This document shows, piece after piece, positions 35,240-47,677 of a DNA stretch of 64,000 nt (positions within the stretch are counted from its first letter, which is position 1; each line of letters opens with the position of its first letter). The notes under the pieces were generated by a model. It had not been told where the DNA came from. It worked only from the letters and a program-made list of their open reading frames with translations, and searched no databases. Position numbers and translations under genes: made by a program. Source of the stretch: Camillea tinctor (Eukaryota > Ascomycota > Sordariomycetes > Xylariales > Xylariaceae); assembly GCA_022578605.1 (NCBI GenBank), contig MU394053.1, positions 1,012,229-1,076,228 of the forward strand. The letters are read 5' to 3'.

Positions 35240-37866
35240 CTACAGACTTGCCAGGACGCTCTGCACCCCAGCGCTCTTGGCGTCATCTCTGTTCTGTATA
35301 AAGGCCTTGAAATCGGCCTTGACGAGCTTCCTGTTGGTAGAGCCGGCCGCGCCTCCGCCTCCGCCGCCGCTGCTCGATGAGGTGGCGGCGAGATTACGAC
35401 TCCTCTCGCGCAGGGCTTCGGGGCCGATGATGAACAGATAACCGATCTCGGTGAGCAGCTCCACGGCAGCTTCGACCTCCTTAGACAAGGGCCACTCCTT
35501 AAGTGTGGCGACGTACTTGGCGATGTCCTTGGTGACCATAAGACCGCCCGTCGCGTTGACCTTGAATTTCTTGAAGTGTTCGAAGATGAGCCGCTGGATC
35601 GCGAGCGTCAGCTCGCTGCTGAACACCTCGAGGTTCTGCCCGTCGATCGACTGGTTCAGAAGCTTGGTGCAGCGCGAGAGGAAGAGGCATATCGATGTGC
35701 AGGTAGGCGTCTGCAGAGACTCGACGACCCCGAGCTCGTCTTTCGGTAGAAAGTCGAGCTTCTTCTGCTGACCTAGGGATTTGGTCACCCAGTTCACGAT
35801 TACATCTACGGTGCTCTTCATGATGCTGTTAGCCTTCTTCTCGATAGCTTCGATTCCCATCTTCGCTTGCGCCTCCATGCTCCTTCGCACCGTAGTATTC
35901 GATTCCGCCAGACGGATTAGCACCTGAGAAATAAACCGGGACATAATACTAGTAATTGTCACTGCCGGTCGTATGGATGGGAGGTAGCTAAGATCTGGCT
36001 CCGTCTTGGAATTCTCTTGAGATGTGGCCTTCTCAAGAGCAGCTTCTAATGCTGTTTCAACATAGACCTGACCCATGTTCGTCATAAGTAGATTGAGAAG
36101 AATGGCAACGTCTTTCGGCGTGTCACTTTGACTGCCTAGTTCAAGGGTCCTTCGAACACTTTCAGCAAGCCATGTCATCATTCTCTTGGCGTTGGCCGTA
36201 GTCAATGACCCTTCTTCCTCAGTAACTTCGATTTCATTGTTGTCATCGGTCTCCTGGACTCTAGCGACTCTCAACATCATGGCTTTTTGAGTCGGCGTGA
36301 GATCAGACGATTCGAGTCGCTCCAGATATGCATCTTTAGCAGATGCCATAAGCTGGTTAGTTTGCTGGGCTAATGAGGCCATGAAGCCAGTGGGGGCCTT
36401 TTTCCTCCGTGAATGATATATGTTGAAGCGAAAGAGCAATGAGTTGAAAAGCTCCTCTAAACTCTTCTTCTCGCGATCGATGTATGAATTGCTCATTATA
36501 TACGGAACAAAAAGTTCCTCCATCTGCTGGTCCAAAATCTGGGTTATTTGCGCGGAACACGGCTCTGGATGTTCTGTTAGGCCGTGCGACTTGAGGTCTT
36601 CTATCAGAGCGCTAATATAAGTTCTGGAGGCATGGAGGGACCGAAGGAAAGCCAATGTTGAAATAGTATTGGCTTTCTCTAGAACCATTTCTAGCCTCTG
36701 CTGTATCGACTGCTGGAAAACCCGCTGTATGAATTTGATCAAGACAGTCTCGTAATAGGGGAACGCTCGCTTGATAATGAAGGATTCTTCCTGCATGATA
36801 ATCCTTACTTCATCAATAAGAGATTGCAGACTAGGCTCAACGCCTGGCGGCTCAGAGTCTGGATCTGCTAACTGGTCCCATGTGTCTCCATCCATCGTCA
36901 CTTCATCGGTAATGAGCTGGTCTCTGTCGATAAAGAACTGGTGCTGGTTGACGAAGACAGCAATGACACTGGCACCCCCGTTGAAATCATATAAGACTTT
37001 AGCACACTCCCTCATATCGTCAAAGTTCTGCTTCCGGTAGCTGTTGTTGAACTGCTTCAATAGTTCCTGCTCTAAAGTCTCACAGAATTTCTCTAATATT
37101 TCTCGGGTGTTGTGGGTTTTTTCGGGTTCGGTGGTGCCGTTTGTGACGCCATTTCGATTGACACCGTTGGTGTGGTCCCATGAGGCCGGGTCTAGCCTCT
37201 GGCTTATACGCATCAGTTGCTGCGCAATGACGGCGCAACGGACTTTGTTCTCGGAGCCTCCTTGGCGTTGAATGTTCTGCAAAGATGTGAGCTCTCCAGT
37301 CTCGCTCAGCTGAAGCCAGCACTGTATGAGAAAATTAGCATCTAATGCGCGCCGGCGTTTCCTATCTAGCTCCTCCAGCTTCTCCCCAATCTGGACGGCA
37401 ATGTTTCCGCCTGCCTCGCCACGGCTTGACCGGTCATTTCCGTTGGGGTTGTTCAGGGTGATATCGAGTGCTTCGAACTGGGTTATGGACTGGTCGAGTT
37501 TGCGACCGAGGGTATCGAGGGTTTGGTCATGTGAGATCTCGGCACGGCGAACTTGGGACAAGAGATCGGATTCTTTTTGCTGTAGCTCTTCGGACAGATT
37601 TCCTAGGCCCTGGAGGGCATCTGGTCATGTATGTTAGTAGGGAGAAGGCATGAGGGGTTGCTCTTCATACTCTCAAATGTCCTGATCAAGGGTTTGGGGT
37701 CAAAAGCTTGTTGGGTGGTGCCTGAGCGTCGGTTCAGGGATACAGCGCTCTCAGCGAGGTCTTCGACAAAGTCGCGCACGCTGAAATCTTTATTAGAGAA
37801 GTCCTCGAGGGTGAAGCTGGGACCCCTCGGGAACAGCGCTCGCGACCCAACGCTTGCCCGGTCCAT
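35240..37866 (-). CDS. SEC10: Exocyst complex subunit SEC10
   Basis: Exons 37866-37671 and 37620-35240 encode 858 residues. The 50-bp intron (donor GTATGA, acceptor CAG) joins PLIRTFE to NALQGLGNLSEELQQKESDL, the normal Sec10 N-terminal coiled coil. I start at the ATG at 37866 (MDRASVG); the frame upstream opens only with TTG. The next segment, LFPRGPSFTLEDFSNKDFSV, is characteristic. The rest is the long helical-rod architecture of exocyst subunits with conserved patches such as FIDRDQLITDE and a C-terminal Gly/Ser-rich linker before KADFKAFIQNRDDAKSAG. Sec10 tethers secretory vesicles to the plasma membrane with Sec15 and the other exocyst subunits, and is needed for hyphal tip growth (known for the family). 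It is divergent from NUS1 with 856 bp between the starts. Confidence 0.93.
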
Positions 37867-38722
37867 TTGGATCAAGTAACGATGGGGAGTTTCTCAGGCG
37901 GCATGGGTAGAGACGGAGTGGAAGAGAAATGCGAGGAGGTCGCAGCGGGTGGGTTTATTCGATCGTTGTCGTTGATGGGGATTCGACCGTGGTCAGCTGT
38001 TTTCGATGGTGAAGTTGGGGTTGGAGTTGAAGTGGGAGTTGGTAGAAATGGTTGTTAATGCGATCGAACTTGAAGATTGATAAGGTTAAGGTTAACCTCA
38101 TGTAGTACTAAACTTAACCTCTTACAAGTCCTTTCTCGAGATCGGACTTGCTTGCTTCCTGCCTGGGCAGGGCTAAAAATGGACAGGGGTAGTCATCCTG
38201 GAGACTTATAAAAGAAGGTCCTAGCGGTAGTGGTGGGTGTGAGTGGCTGGCTTGGAACCTTAAAAATGGATTCTTACTGGAGGTAGCTGCCACGCAAATT
38301 GTGGCTGAGGCTTGCTTTTTAACGTACCACATGTACAATTGACAACTGAAGACTGGGAACCTTCAGCTCTCTCTTCAATCTTTTTTTTTTCTCTTTTCTT
38401 TTCTTTTTACATACCAACTTTGACAGATCTTGCCGAACATACTGCAATGATTGATTGATTAATTGGTTGACTTGGGGATTCTTTTTTCAGCTTCGGCCTA
38501 ATTCATTACATCAAGCTTACGCAATTGCGCGTATAACAATCCTTAGATATTTCCTTACCTGACAACTACTCTTCCCCAACGAGGCAATGCACATTGTCAT
38601 ATAACAGCATCGTCGTGCCGGATACGATATACCTCTTCTCTTCTTGTTTCTCTTCACCATCCTACCATTTCGAGAACTACTCCGATTCCGTTGCGTCCAA
38701 CCCTTTTTTTTCTTTTCGAACC
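37867..38722. promoter_or_regulatory. Bidirectional promoter SEC10 / NUS1
   Basis: An 856-bp divergent region. It contains an AGGTTAACCT palindrome near 38087-38098, a T/C-rich tract (38377-38410) and a pyrimidine-rich leader just upstream of NUS1. No specific regulator site is assigned. Confidence 0.5.
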
Positions 38723-39865
38723 ATGTCGTTTAGTGCTAGAGACACTAAGGCATACCGGGACGATGAACAGTCGGGCCACCGAAAGCTGGGCGTCCAGCAA
38801 CGGGAAGAACTAGTTAAGGTTCGTCTCCCCTCTTAACTTTACAACAAGCATATATATATATATTTATATTTATATGCATGTGCGGCAGGCTTTGGCTAAC
38901 AGTATCCACCTGTCAGAACTATCTCCCCGCGGCGCCCAACCGAGCGCGGTCCAACAGTCGCAACAGAAAGGACACCGGCCACTTCGGACTTAGGAAGTTT
39001 CTGAAATCACAGCTCTATGTCTTCCTCTACTTCTTTGTCCACGCCGTGTTTTCAATTTACTTGCGCATACGCGTGGCCTACCGTGTCGTCGCCAACCAGA
39101 TACTCTCCATATTGAAATACCACCATAACACCCCCGATTATATCCGACGAGACGTCAGCACTCTAAGCCGGCTGCCGAGGCACGTGAGCGTGATACTGAC
39201 CCTAGAAGAAGGCGGAAGAGGAGTGGATGTGCTCGAGAAGCTCATTAACGAGGTCACTGAGGTCGCGGCTTGGTGCGCTTCTGCCGGTATTCCCCGGCTC
39301 TCGATATATGAGAAAACAGGTATGGGCAACGTGGCTTCATGGCTGGGCAACATCCATCGCTAATTACTTATTATTAGGTATTCTGAAGAAGTATATGCCT
39401 CAGACGCACCGCGCATTGTCCCGCAAGCTCAAGACCTGGTTCGCAAGGCACCAAGGCCCCGTTCTGTCTCTCTCTACTCGTGGCGAAACCGCCATCCAAA
39501 CCCCCAGTCGCGACCATTTTGCCCAGGACCAGCAGACGCTGGAAGTCATACTCATTTCCGAGGATGACGGTCGGGAAGCCATGGTGGACCTCACTAGGGT
39601 TCTAGCTGAAATGGCCCAGAAGGGCAGGATATCCGCCAGCGACATCACCCTGGATGTTATTGACAACGAACTGGCCGAGGCCGTCATGCCCGAGCCCAAC
39701 CTACTGATCTCATTTGAGCCATACGTCGATCTGCAGGGCTACCCACCATGGCAGATCCGCCTGACTGAGATCTACTGCTCACCGGATAACCAGGGGGTCG
39801 GTTACCAAGTCTTTCTCCGGGCTCTGCGGAAATACGCACAGGCGACCTTTAAGCTAGGCAAATAA
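38723..39865 (+). CDS. NUS1: NUS1, dehydrodolichyl diphosphate synthase subunit (NgBR homologue)
   Basis: Three exons (38723-38818, 38917-39319, 39378-39865) encode 328 residues. The introns are 98 and 58 bp; the first has donor GTTCGT and is placed at TGTCAG rather than the upstream GGCAG because only that keeps NYLPAAPNRARS in frame. A membrane helix lies at about residues 65-85 (LYVFLYFFVHAVFSIYL). The C-terminal half is the cis-prenyltransferase-like domain, with LTEIYC near the end. Nus1 pairs with the catalytic subunit (Rer2/Srt1) at the ER to make dolichol precursors for N-glycosylation. The C-terminus reads FKLGK, so the RxG motif that contributes to catalysis in NgBR/Nus1 is KLG here. 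It is convergent with the AlkB gene (303 bp between stops). Confidence 0.9.
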
Positions 39866-40168
39866 GCTGGGCCTTGTTGGGGAATATCCTCTTTTTTTTG
39901 TTCCGTATTCAATTCTCATTTTTCTTGGTGGATCATATAATATCACTGGGTGGGCATAGCAGGCAAGATAAGGCAAAGGCGTGTAGTAGAACAAGGGTAT
40001 TTTTTTATTTGCCGTCATCAACCATCATCATCATCATCATTGTCACAGAAGAGAGAAAAAGATATATATACCCAATCCATGGTTTTATTATTTACTTAAT
40101 TCCGTTTCTTTTTTTTTCCCCTTCTTTTTTGTCCTTTGTGTTTTCATTTACCAGCATTTCTACTGTTG
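39866..40168. other. Convergent 3' region NUS1 / AlkB gene
   Basis: A 303-bp spacer shared by two convergent genes. It is AT-rich with a CAT repeat near 40022-40039 and T-tracts. Any poly(A) sites for both genes must lie here, so overlapping transcripts are likely. Confidence 0.6.
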
Positions 40169-41547
40169 TCAAGGCTTCTCCTTGGTCCATGGCTTCATCT
40201 CCTGATCGACAGCATCCCATCTATAGACCGGGCCGGCGCCCACGTTGTAGTTATAGTAATTCTCGGTGCCCGCCTTGACCCTCGCCCGCCTGAAGGTGAT
40301 ATTGATGCGCCCGCCGTCCCGCGCGTTCCGCCTGCTGCGCTTGGGCACCGCGTGCAGCCAGTTGGCCTGCGTCGCCCCCCGCATCACCACCATGTCCCCC
40401 GTGGCGAGCGGCAGCTTCAACGGCTTTCCTACCGCGGGAGATGGTGCTGCTGTTGTCTGGGGTAGCAGCGGTTTGTGCTTCATGAGGAAATCCCGCGTCG
40501 CCCCCAGAGAGAGCGATGCGATGGTCGGCGACGCGCCCAGGAACCGCTCGTCGTCGCTGTGAAAGGATATGCTGTCTGCGCCCGAGGCGTAGTAGTTGAC
40601 GAGGCAGAAGTTGAACTTAGCATCTTCGTCCTTTTCTTCTTCTGCGTCTCCCCTTTTCGGCTCTTCTTCTCCATCCTCAGTTCCTTGCCTGCTTCCCTTT
40701 TCCTTCGCGCCGGCGAGCGCCCTCTCGACCGCGACGCGCAGATCTTCCAGGCACTGCGGTAGGGGCCGCGGGGACGCGCGGTACGACCCCGGCGCGCAGT
40801 TCGGGACCAGGGACCCGTCTATGGTCGACGCGACGAAGCGGCTCGTGTCGTCGAGCCCGAAGACGGTGGTCCACCGCGGTGTCCGGATGTGCTGCTTCGA
40901 ACCGGAACGGGAGATGTCGTACTCGACCCGGTAGAAGGGTAGGGAGGCCCGGAGGAACTCGAAGAGATGCCGCGACGCGGGGCGTGGGATAAAGGGCTCG
41001 AAGTAGAGGAGGTCGAGGTCGGTGTCGGTTATGGGTCGCCCGTGGGAGGAGGGGAAAGTGGTGGTGGTGGTAGATGGGTTAGGGACGTGGGAGATGGAGG
41101 ATGGGAGGTGGGGGATTGGAAAGGGATAGGTTGGGTGGGAAGAGTAATTTGTTGGGAGGTTGTCGGTATCATTGTCGCGTTTCTTCTATATATTAGAAGT
41201 CCGGGGAGGTTAGCACTTGTGGTGAAGCATAGCCATCTATCTAATAGTTTCATCGTATTGTTCATTATCTTCCTCCCTTGCCCCTTTTTAGAAGTTCAAG
41301 CTAGACAAGAGCCAAGAATCCTTATATTACACCAACACAATAGTGTAATGTTTTTGTCTTGATTTCACTTTGATCCCTTTCGTGTCATATGGTGTTGTAA
41401 GTAAAAGTCTCTATAAAAACTCACCAGAATTGTTTCATCACAACCTTCCTCGAAACCGGAATTGGTAGAAGTTCGTGGCTTCTTAGTGGCAAGACTTGAG
41501 CTGGTCATAAAAAAAGAGTCTATCGTCCGCGTTCGCTTATTAGACAT
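40169..41547 (-). CDS. AlkB-family Fe(II)/2-oxoglutarate dioxygenase (ALKBH2/3-like)
   Basis: Exons 41547-41425 and 41185-40169 encode 379 residues. The intron is 239 bp (donor GTGAGT, acceptor ATATAG, branch CTAAC/CTAAT). The N-terminus MSNKRTRTIDSFF is followed by a KKPR basic patch and resembles a PCNA-binding (PIP-like) box plus NLS (inference). The catalytic half has the HxD of FHSDDERFLG (His250, Asp252), the distal His of QANWLHAVPKR (His319) and the 2-oxoglutarate-binding RINITFRR. AlkB proteins remove alkyl groups from DNA or RNA bases by oxidation; the PIP-like start and NLS favour nuclear DNA repair. An acidic Glu/Lys-rich insert precedes the core strand FNFCLVNYYASGADSISFHS. It is divergent from TRM5. 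Confidence 0.87.
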
Positions 41548-42530
41548 GATGTAAGCACTGAGACTACAGCTGTTGATGCTAGCTGTATAGATGGCCCTGT
41601 ATTTTGAGCGAATACTATACATATAAACCTATACCTTAGTAGGTTATAAGTATTAGTAGTTAGTGATAATTCGGTTGGTATAGTTATCCATGGAGATCGA
41701 CTTATACCAAACAACCCAAGGAAGTCAATTGGCATGTTTTGAACACCCTAGATGGTGATTAGACCACTTGCGCAAGCCATTATACGGATCATAGACATTT
41801 AGCAAGTCAGCCTCGTCCTAGTGTAGAGGTATTGGAGACTAAAGAGGTATGACGCATGGCGCATCTTATACACGTCGATCATTGGTAGCCTTGCAGGTGT
41901 TAAAACCGCCCTATAAATCGTAACTGTATAGTATGTGAGATTAGATATATAATCCCTGTCCGAAGAGTTCATCCCACCTATGTATGTACGTACAAAATAT
42001 ATACCTATCAACTACACCGGATATATAAGGTTTTATAGGTACATCCTTAACCGTTGTTACAACTGCACGGATTAAGGTTACCACCTATCGTTATGTATCG
42101 TGGGGTTTTCCACAATCCTGGGTCCATTTAAAAAAATTAACGAGGGGAAGAAGCTAAAGATAGCAGCCAAGGGTTTTTATGTTTCATTTATTCCGTAATT
42201 TTTTATACGTGCATAACCTATCTCTTTTTCTTTCTTAACCCCTCCAACAATATATCTAGAGAATCACCCTGGTTGGGCACTTATTCCAACAGAACAGAAG
42301 AGACAAGAAATTAAGAAATGGATATATAGACAAATGGACAATCGCATATAAAATTTATATAATCTATCACATTACAATACTATGGCGGTACGCTCTACCT
42401 ACCTATCCACCCCTTCTTCTAAGTCAATATCAGAACCACTAACCTAACCTGTTACTTTTCTTTCCCCTTCTCTATGTAGAACTCCACAGCAGCAGAACTG
42501 CTAACAAGTGAAGAACTAAACGCTGCAGAG
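41548..42530. promoter_or_regulatory. Bidirectional promoter AlkB gene / TRM5
   Basis: A 983-bp divergent region, AT-rich. It contains an imperfect inverted repeat, TATAAACCTA (41622-41631) with TAGGTTATA (41640-41648), immediately upstream of the AlkB gene. The last 60 bases before TRM5 are pyrimidine-rich. Confidence 0.5.
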
Positions 42531-44148
42531 ATGAGTCTCTTCCGCCCCCCGCTTATGCGCGCGGCCGCCGTCGGGGAAGCCATCGTCCTCGATCGATCGC
42601 GATTTGCTAAGACCGTCAACCTAGCTGCTGCCGCTGTCGCCGACAAGAAGCAGATCTCCGGCTGGCGGCGCAAACTGCAGCAGGACCGCTCCCTCATCAG
42701 CGCCGAGCGCATCCCGGCCGTGGTGTCGCATCCCGAGCCTGCCCTCGCGTCGCAGGGCGCCAAGTGCCTGCTCCTAGACCCCAAGATCAGGCCCGCCGCG
42801 CCCGAGACCTGGACCCCTTCCCTGAGCGCCGGCGTGCAGGCGGCCGAGCTAGGCATCGTGCCGTACGATCTACAGCTCAACTACGACTACTGGCTCTACG
42901 AGGACGTGATGCGCTCGATCCTGCCGGCGGAAGTGCGGGACGAGAACGACGGGTTCCCCGTGGGGTTCAACCAGGCCGGGCACGTGGCGCACCTGAACCT
43001 GCGAGAGTCGTTTCTGCCGTACCGGAAGATCATCGCCGAGGTGCTCCTGGACAAGAACGCCTCGGTACGGACCGTCATCAACAAGGTCGCCGACGTGGGC
43101 ACCGAGTCCGAGTTCCGCACCTTCGCCTACGAGGTGCTCGCGGGCCCCGACGATCTCAACGTCGAGACCCGCGAGAACGACTGCGTCTTCCGCTTCGACT
43201 ACAGCAAGGTCTACTGGAACAGCAAGCTCGAGAGCGAGCACCGCCGCCTCGTCAACCTTTTCACCCCCGGCGAAGTCGTATGCGACGTCATGGCCGGCAT
43301 TGGGCCCTTCGCCGTGCCCGCCGGCAAGAAGGGGGTCTTCGTGTGGGCTAACGACTACAACCCCGAGAGCTATCGGTATCTCGCCGAGAACGCCAAGCGC
43401 AACAAGGTACGCAGTTCCCGCCCCCTATTCCTTCTTCCCCTCTTTTCTACATCCCTAGACCCCCAGCAATTTACTACTACGTTACGGCACGCGAAAAAAA
43501 AAAAGGAAAATTCACATATCACATATTCATCTTTCTCTCTCTCTATGCTATCTCTAGGTAAGCCAATTCGTCCGTCCCTTCAACGAAGACGGCCGCACCT
43601 TCATCCGGCGCGCCGCCGACCTCGTCTACGAAGCCTCCGCGCGCGGCGAGTACGCCCTGGCCGAAGGCTCCCGGAAAGACAGGCGCCGCAAGCCACCCCC
43701 CCACGACCACAACACCAAAAGCGCCACCCCTCCCCCCGAGCCCCAGCGCACCCCCCTCCCGCCCACCATCTCCCACTTCGTCATGAACCTGCCCGCCTCG
43801 TCGCTCTCCTTCCTCCCCTCCTTCCGGGGGCTGTACTTCGGGCGCGAGGCCCTCTTCGCGCCTCACACGGCTACCAAACTGCCCCTCGTCCACGCGCACT
43901 GCTTCGCGGGCAAGCCCGAGAACGACAGCGACGAGGCGCCGTTCCGCGACGTGGTGGAGCGCGTGGCGCGCGGGCTAGGAGTGGAAGGACTGCTCCTCGG
44001 CAAGGAAGGCGAGGTTGAGGAAGGCGCAGTCGAGGTCCGTGAGGTGCGCAACGTAGCGCCTAACAAGACCATGTACTGCGCATCCTTCCGGGTGCCGGCC
44101 GAGGTGGCTTTCGCGCCGAGAACGGCGGAGGAGGCCGGGGGGTCGTGA
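42531..44148 (+). CDS. TRM5: TRM5, tRNA (guanine37-N1)-methyltransferase
   Basis: Exons 42531-43406 and 43558-44148 encode 488 residues; the 151-bp intron has donor GTACGC and acceptor CTAG. Trm5 makes m1G37 next to the anticodon, which prevents frameshifting; in yeast it acts in the nucleus and mitochondria. The N-terminal third (D1 domain) precedes LNLRESFLPYRKIIAEVLLD, a recognised Trm5 block, then VYWNSKLESEHRRL. The class I AdoMet domain has the motif DVMAGIGPFAVPA (Asp252 onward) and NDYNPESYRYLAENAKRN; the NLP motif of the active site is at residues 369-371. A Pro/Lys-rich low-complexity insert of about 35 residues sits between FIRRAADLVYEAS and that motif. The gene is very GC-rich. 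The N-terminus could act as a mitochondrial signal (basic, few acids). Confidence 0.93.
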
Positions 44149-44351
44149 GGTGGATAAGAATGAAGGGAAAAGAAAAGAAAAGATGAAAGGAAGGGAAGAG
44201 AAGAAAAAAAGGGGGTTGGTGTTAAGCTATCCCCTTCCGCACCTCCCCTCTTCCTCCTACATGTTACTGTGAGGGAGAGGGAAACTAGAGGATGGCTAAT
44301 AGGGACGGGGGTGAATAGGGCGGAACCGGGACCCGGATGAGAAGTAGGGAT

Positions 44352-44388
44352 AGGGGTAGGAGTAGGAGTAGGTGTAGGTGTAGGTGTG
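44352..44388 (+). repeat. GTAGG/AGTAGG hexamer tandem repeat
   Basis: Alternating GTAGGA and GTAGGT units (about six copies) downstream of TRM5. Confidence 0.75.
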
Positions 44389-47164
44389 GAGGGGAAAGGG
44401 GAGGGAGGGCTAGACGTTACGTTCGGGTTGCTGGGAGAGTGAAACCCGGTAGAGAGAAAGAAGTAAGCCGCAGCCGCCGCCGCCGTCCCCTCTAAGATCT
44501 TGTTTTCTTGAAGGCATGTGTAAGTTATGTGTGTGTATGCATGTGTCTGTGTGCGTATCTACCTATATGTGCAGTTTCATTTTTTTTTGCCACTCATTCC
44601 CCTCCTTTCTTCCCTCTCTCTCTCTCTGCCTGCTTCATGATCAGGAGCCGTTCCGGTTCGGTCCTATCCGGGGTTCTATCTCTGGGTCGTTAACGATGGG
44701 CTTGTTTAGACGTCGTACGAGAGCAGAAAGGGAGAGGGGAGAGGAGGGGAGGGGACCCTGAAAAAAGTGAAATCTCCCTATTACGGTTCCGGCGCGTGTG
44801 TCTATGCATGTGAGTATCATCTCTATCTAGCTGTATGTGTGTGTATGTGTGTGTAGGTTATCTATCACTACGTTATGTGCATGTGTTTGCATTCTCCCCG
44901 GTTTCCCATGCCGGCCCGTTCCCTTCCCGAACGAGGAGAAAAAAAATAATGAAGAAATCCAAATCAGATCAGACCCAATCCATCCTGACTTCCTATTCCT
45001 ATCTATCTCTTTGGGCATTCGGAGCATGTGAAGACCCTCTTTTCTTTTTCTCCTCTCCTCCTCCTCTCACCCCCCTACTCCTGTTCTTACTCCTTAACTC
45101 CTAAGTACATAACCTGCTCCGTACATACCAGCATACCTTACTGTGTTTTTCTTGTGTATGTCTGTATGTATTAAGTATAAAGAATGAATTATTGACATGG
45201 GATATGGAACCTCAGTAGTTGATGATGAGGGAGCGTGGCTCGGTTCTGATCTTGATTCGTCTATAGGTTTTTTTTCCCTTCCGTGAGCAAGGTTTCTTTT
45301 TCCTTTTCAGTTTTTCGGTCTTTTTCTTTTCTTTTCTTGGTATTACACCATAGTATCCGTTTATCTAGTTTACTGTGAGTTGCGGTAATTTACTATATGT
45401 AGCGTGTAAGCGCCGCTATTTACATTTTTCCCCTGCCGCCGCCACTACTGCTACATTTCACAACATAATGGGGAAAATAGAAGGGCAAAGGGTGAGGATA
45501 CGAATACGTATGTGGGTTTCAAATGTTACTATGCAATAGAAGTTTTTTGTTTAGTCTTAGAAAGGGGACCAAAGAAGGAGACAATTGGAGCGAGAGAAAG
45601 AGGGTCATCGCGAGACTGCGGCCACGACATTGCGCAGTGTCCGTGTCCTACAATCTATGTATAGGAAGGATCCGCACGCTTAGGACGGAATAAATGACTG
45701 GATAGATGAGTGGGTGAATGGGATGAATGTATGGGAACTATGCGATGCCAGCGCGGTGCCTGGTCCTCCTGGTCCAATCTCCACGGCTGATAGGAACCCT
45801 CACCTTGCTGGCTGGCTGGATGGTTATCCCCGAGATAGTTTATTATTACCGGAGAAGCGGGAGTGTAAACACAAGAAGACATTCCCCCCTCAAACCGAAA
45901 TCAAAATAAAGAGAAAAATAAAATATACAGACAGATCCTCTTCAACCACTTCTACCCGGGCCAGTCGGGATGGTTATGTGTAATGAGGTTCACTTGGACA
46001 TCTTTGATTAAACCAAGATGGATCCTCCCAGGTCGGTGAAGTCCTATCTTTCTCGTATATCAGCAATATTGTCTTGAGCCTGTACATACATACGTCCGTA
46101 CATGAACATAACATACATACATGTAATTATGGTAGTAGTATATATGGTTTGTGTGGGAGGGGAGAGACGGGGTAACATCACAGAGAAAACACAACCACAT
46201 AGACACACACATACCTACATAACCATACACACACCAAAAAAAGGCCCTATGCACATGCAGGTTCATATTAAGAGGCGCCTGTAGCCAAGACATTTTCATG
46301 CAGATAACAATTATTCAAAACAAAAACTATATGTAGATGCATGACTAGGTAAGTAAGGTAGAAAGATAGTGTATAGATAGATAGTATGTTAGTATAGATA
46401 GACAAGATAGATAGATAGGTAAGATAAGTGTGACAGATGGTTTTCTGTCTTTGTCTACCCACCATCAAGTACCCAACTTACATATCACTAACACCACCAC
46501 AATCACAACAACCACCCTCCCTTTTTTTTTTGTAGGTGACTAGATACTGTGATCAATCGAATCTGCCGGGGACAACACCGCCACCCATTTTGATTGGTCT
46601 TTTGAATAGGTCTGTCCTGTCGGTAGGTTTTCGCCTATCATGGCATAGATAAGTACACTATAAAGAAGGGAACAGTTCAGTAATGTGCAGCAAAAAAAAA
46701 AAAAAGCTCGGACCTGTGATACATATTGTTGTTCTTCCACCCCTTGCAACTGTTAAGTTCATTACCGTTTACACGAGGGAGGCAGATCCGGGAAACTATT
46801 CCTGGAGATCATTCCCGTAGAGCAAGGTAGTGCAGCAGCAGACAGAGGCGTACTGCAGAAATGTGACCGTCTTCGTCGCCTATATGCACTCTCGAAGTTA
46901 ACCGCTGTGGTTACCTAAAGCTATACGGATGCGCTGGATCGTACATAGCATTGACGATTGGTAATACTTTGCTTTGCCTGCCAATAGGTTGAAAGCTCTG
47001 AAGCCATGACGACTATGTAACGAGTGAAACCCAACCAACTTCTCAACTTGGCCCCTTAAGTCTTAGAGGCATGTCTACTACTAGTAGTTTTTGATACTAG
47101 TGAGCCGTTTGGCGTTGTCGTATTGCAGTAGCACGAGCATCATGACTAAGGCAAGTCAGCGGCG

Positions 47165-47183
47165 GCAGCAGCAGCAACAAGAA

Positions 47184-47214
<31 letters not shown>

Positions 47215-47215
47215 A
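47165..47215 (+). repeat. CAACAAGAA-type trinucleotide tract
   Basis: CAG units followed by CAA/GAA triplets. It makes a Gln/Glu run in one frame, but no surrounding gene is supported. Confidence 0.8.
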
Positions 47216-47677
47216 CCTCTGTAAGCCAAAGTGGGGAAAACCCGCGAGCTCGCCGTGCCACCACACTCAACACCCTATCGTCCTACCCAGAATGCGCCTA
47301 GGGATTCTCGGTGCGGGGGTAGACTAAACTGAAAGCTAGATAGTCGGGAGGTACGTGCTAATAGGTAGCTGGCAATTCAACTTACACGGAATATACGTTG
47401 AATGTGTCAATAGACACAGCTAGAGACAAATGATGGATGCTAGCTTTAGCCTCTCGCGCAGTAATCGGGACCTAAGGATCAAGTAACAGAAGATACTTTG
47501 GCTATGCCGGGAGCTAGCGATAGTTGCCGGCTTATCTATCAACCAGGAGTGTCTTACGTTGGTGGATGGTATGACATTGACATTACAACGTCCAGACCAT
47601 TCTCAATAGGGGATATGGGATAATTAGATGTCTTTTTTTTTTTTTTTTCAAGAAGTCTCGAAACAGAGGGTACGACC

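Noticed and set aside
38878..38916. ATG-led start for NUS1 exon 2
   Set aside because: This stretch is the 3' part of the first intron with a CTAAC branch point; splicing at TGTCAG joins exon 1 in frame.
42764..43351. 195-codon frame in TRM5
   Set aside because: An Arg/Ala-rich alternate frame of a GC-rich gene; TRM5 motifs are in the other frame.
47091..47327. 78-codon Gln/Glu-rich frame
   Set aside because: It is the translation of a trinucleotide microsatellite with no supporting gene structure.
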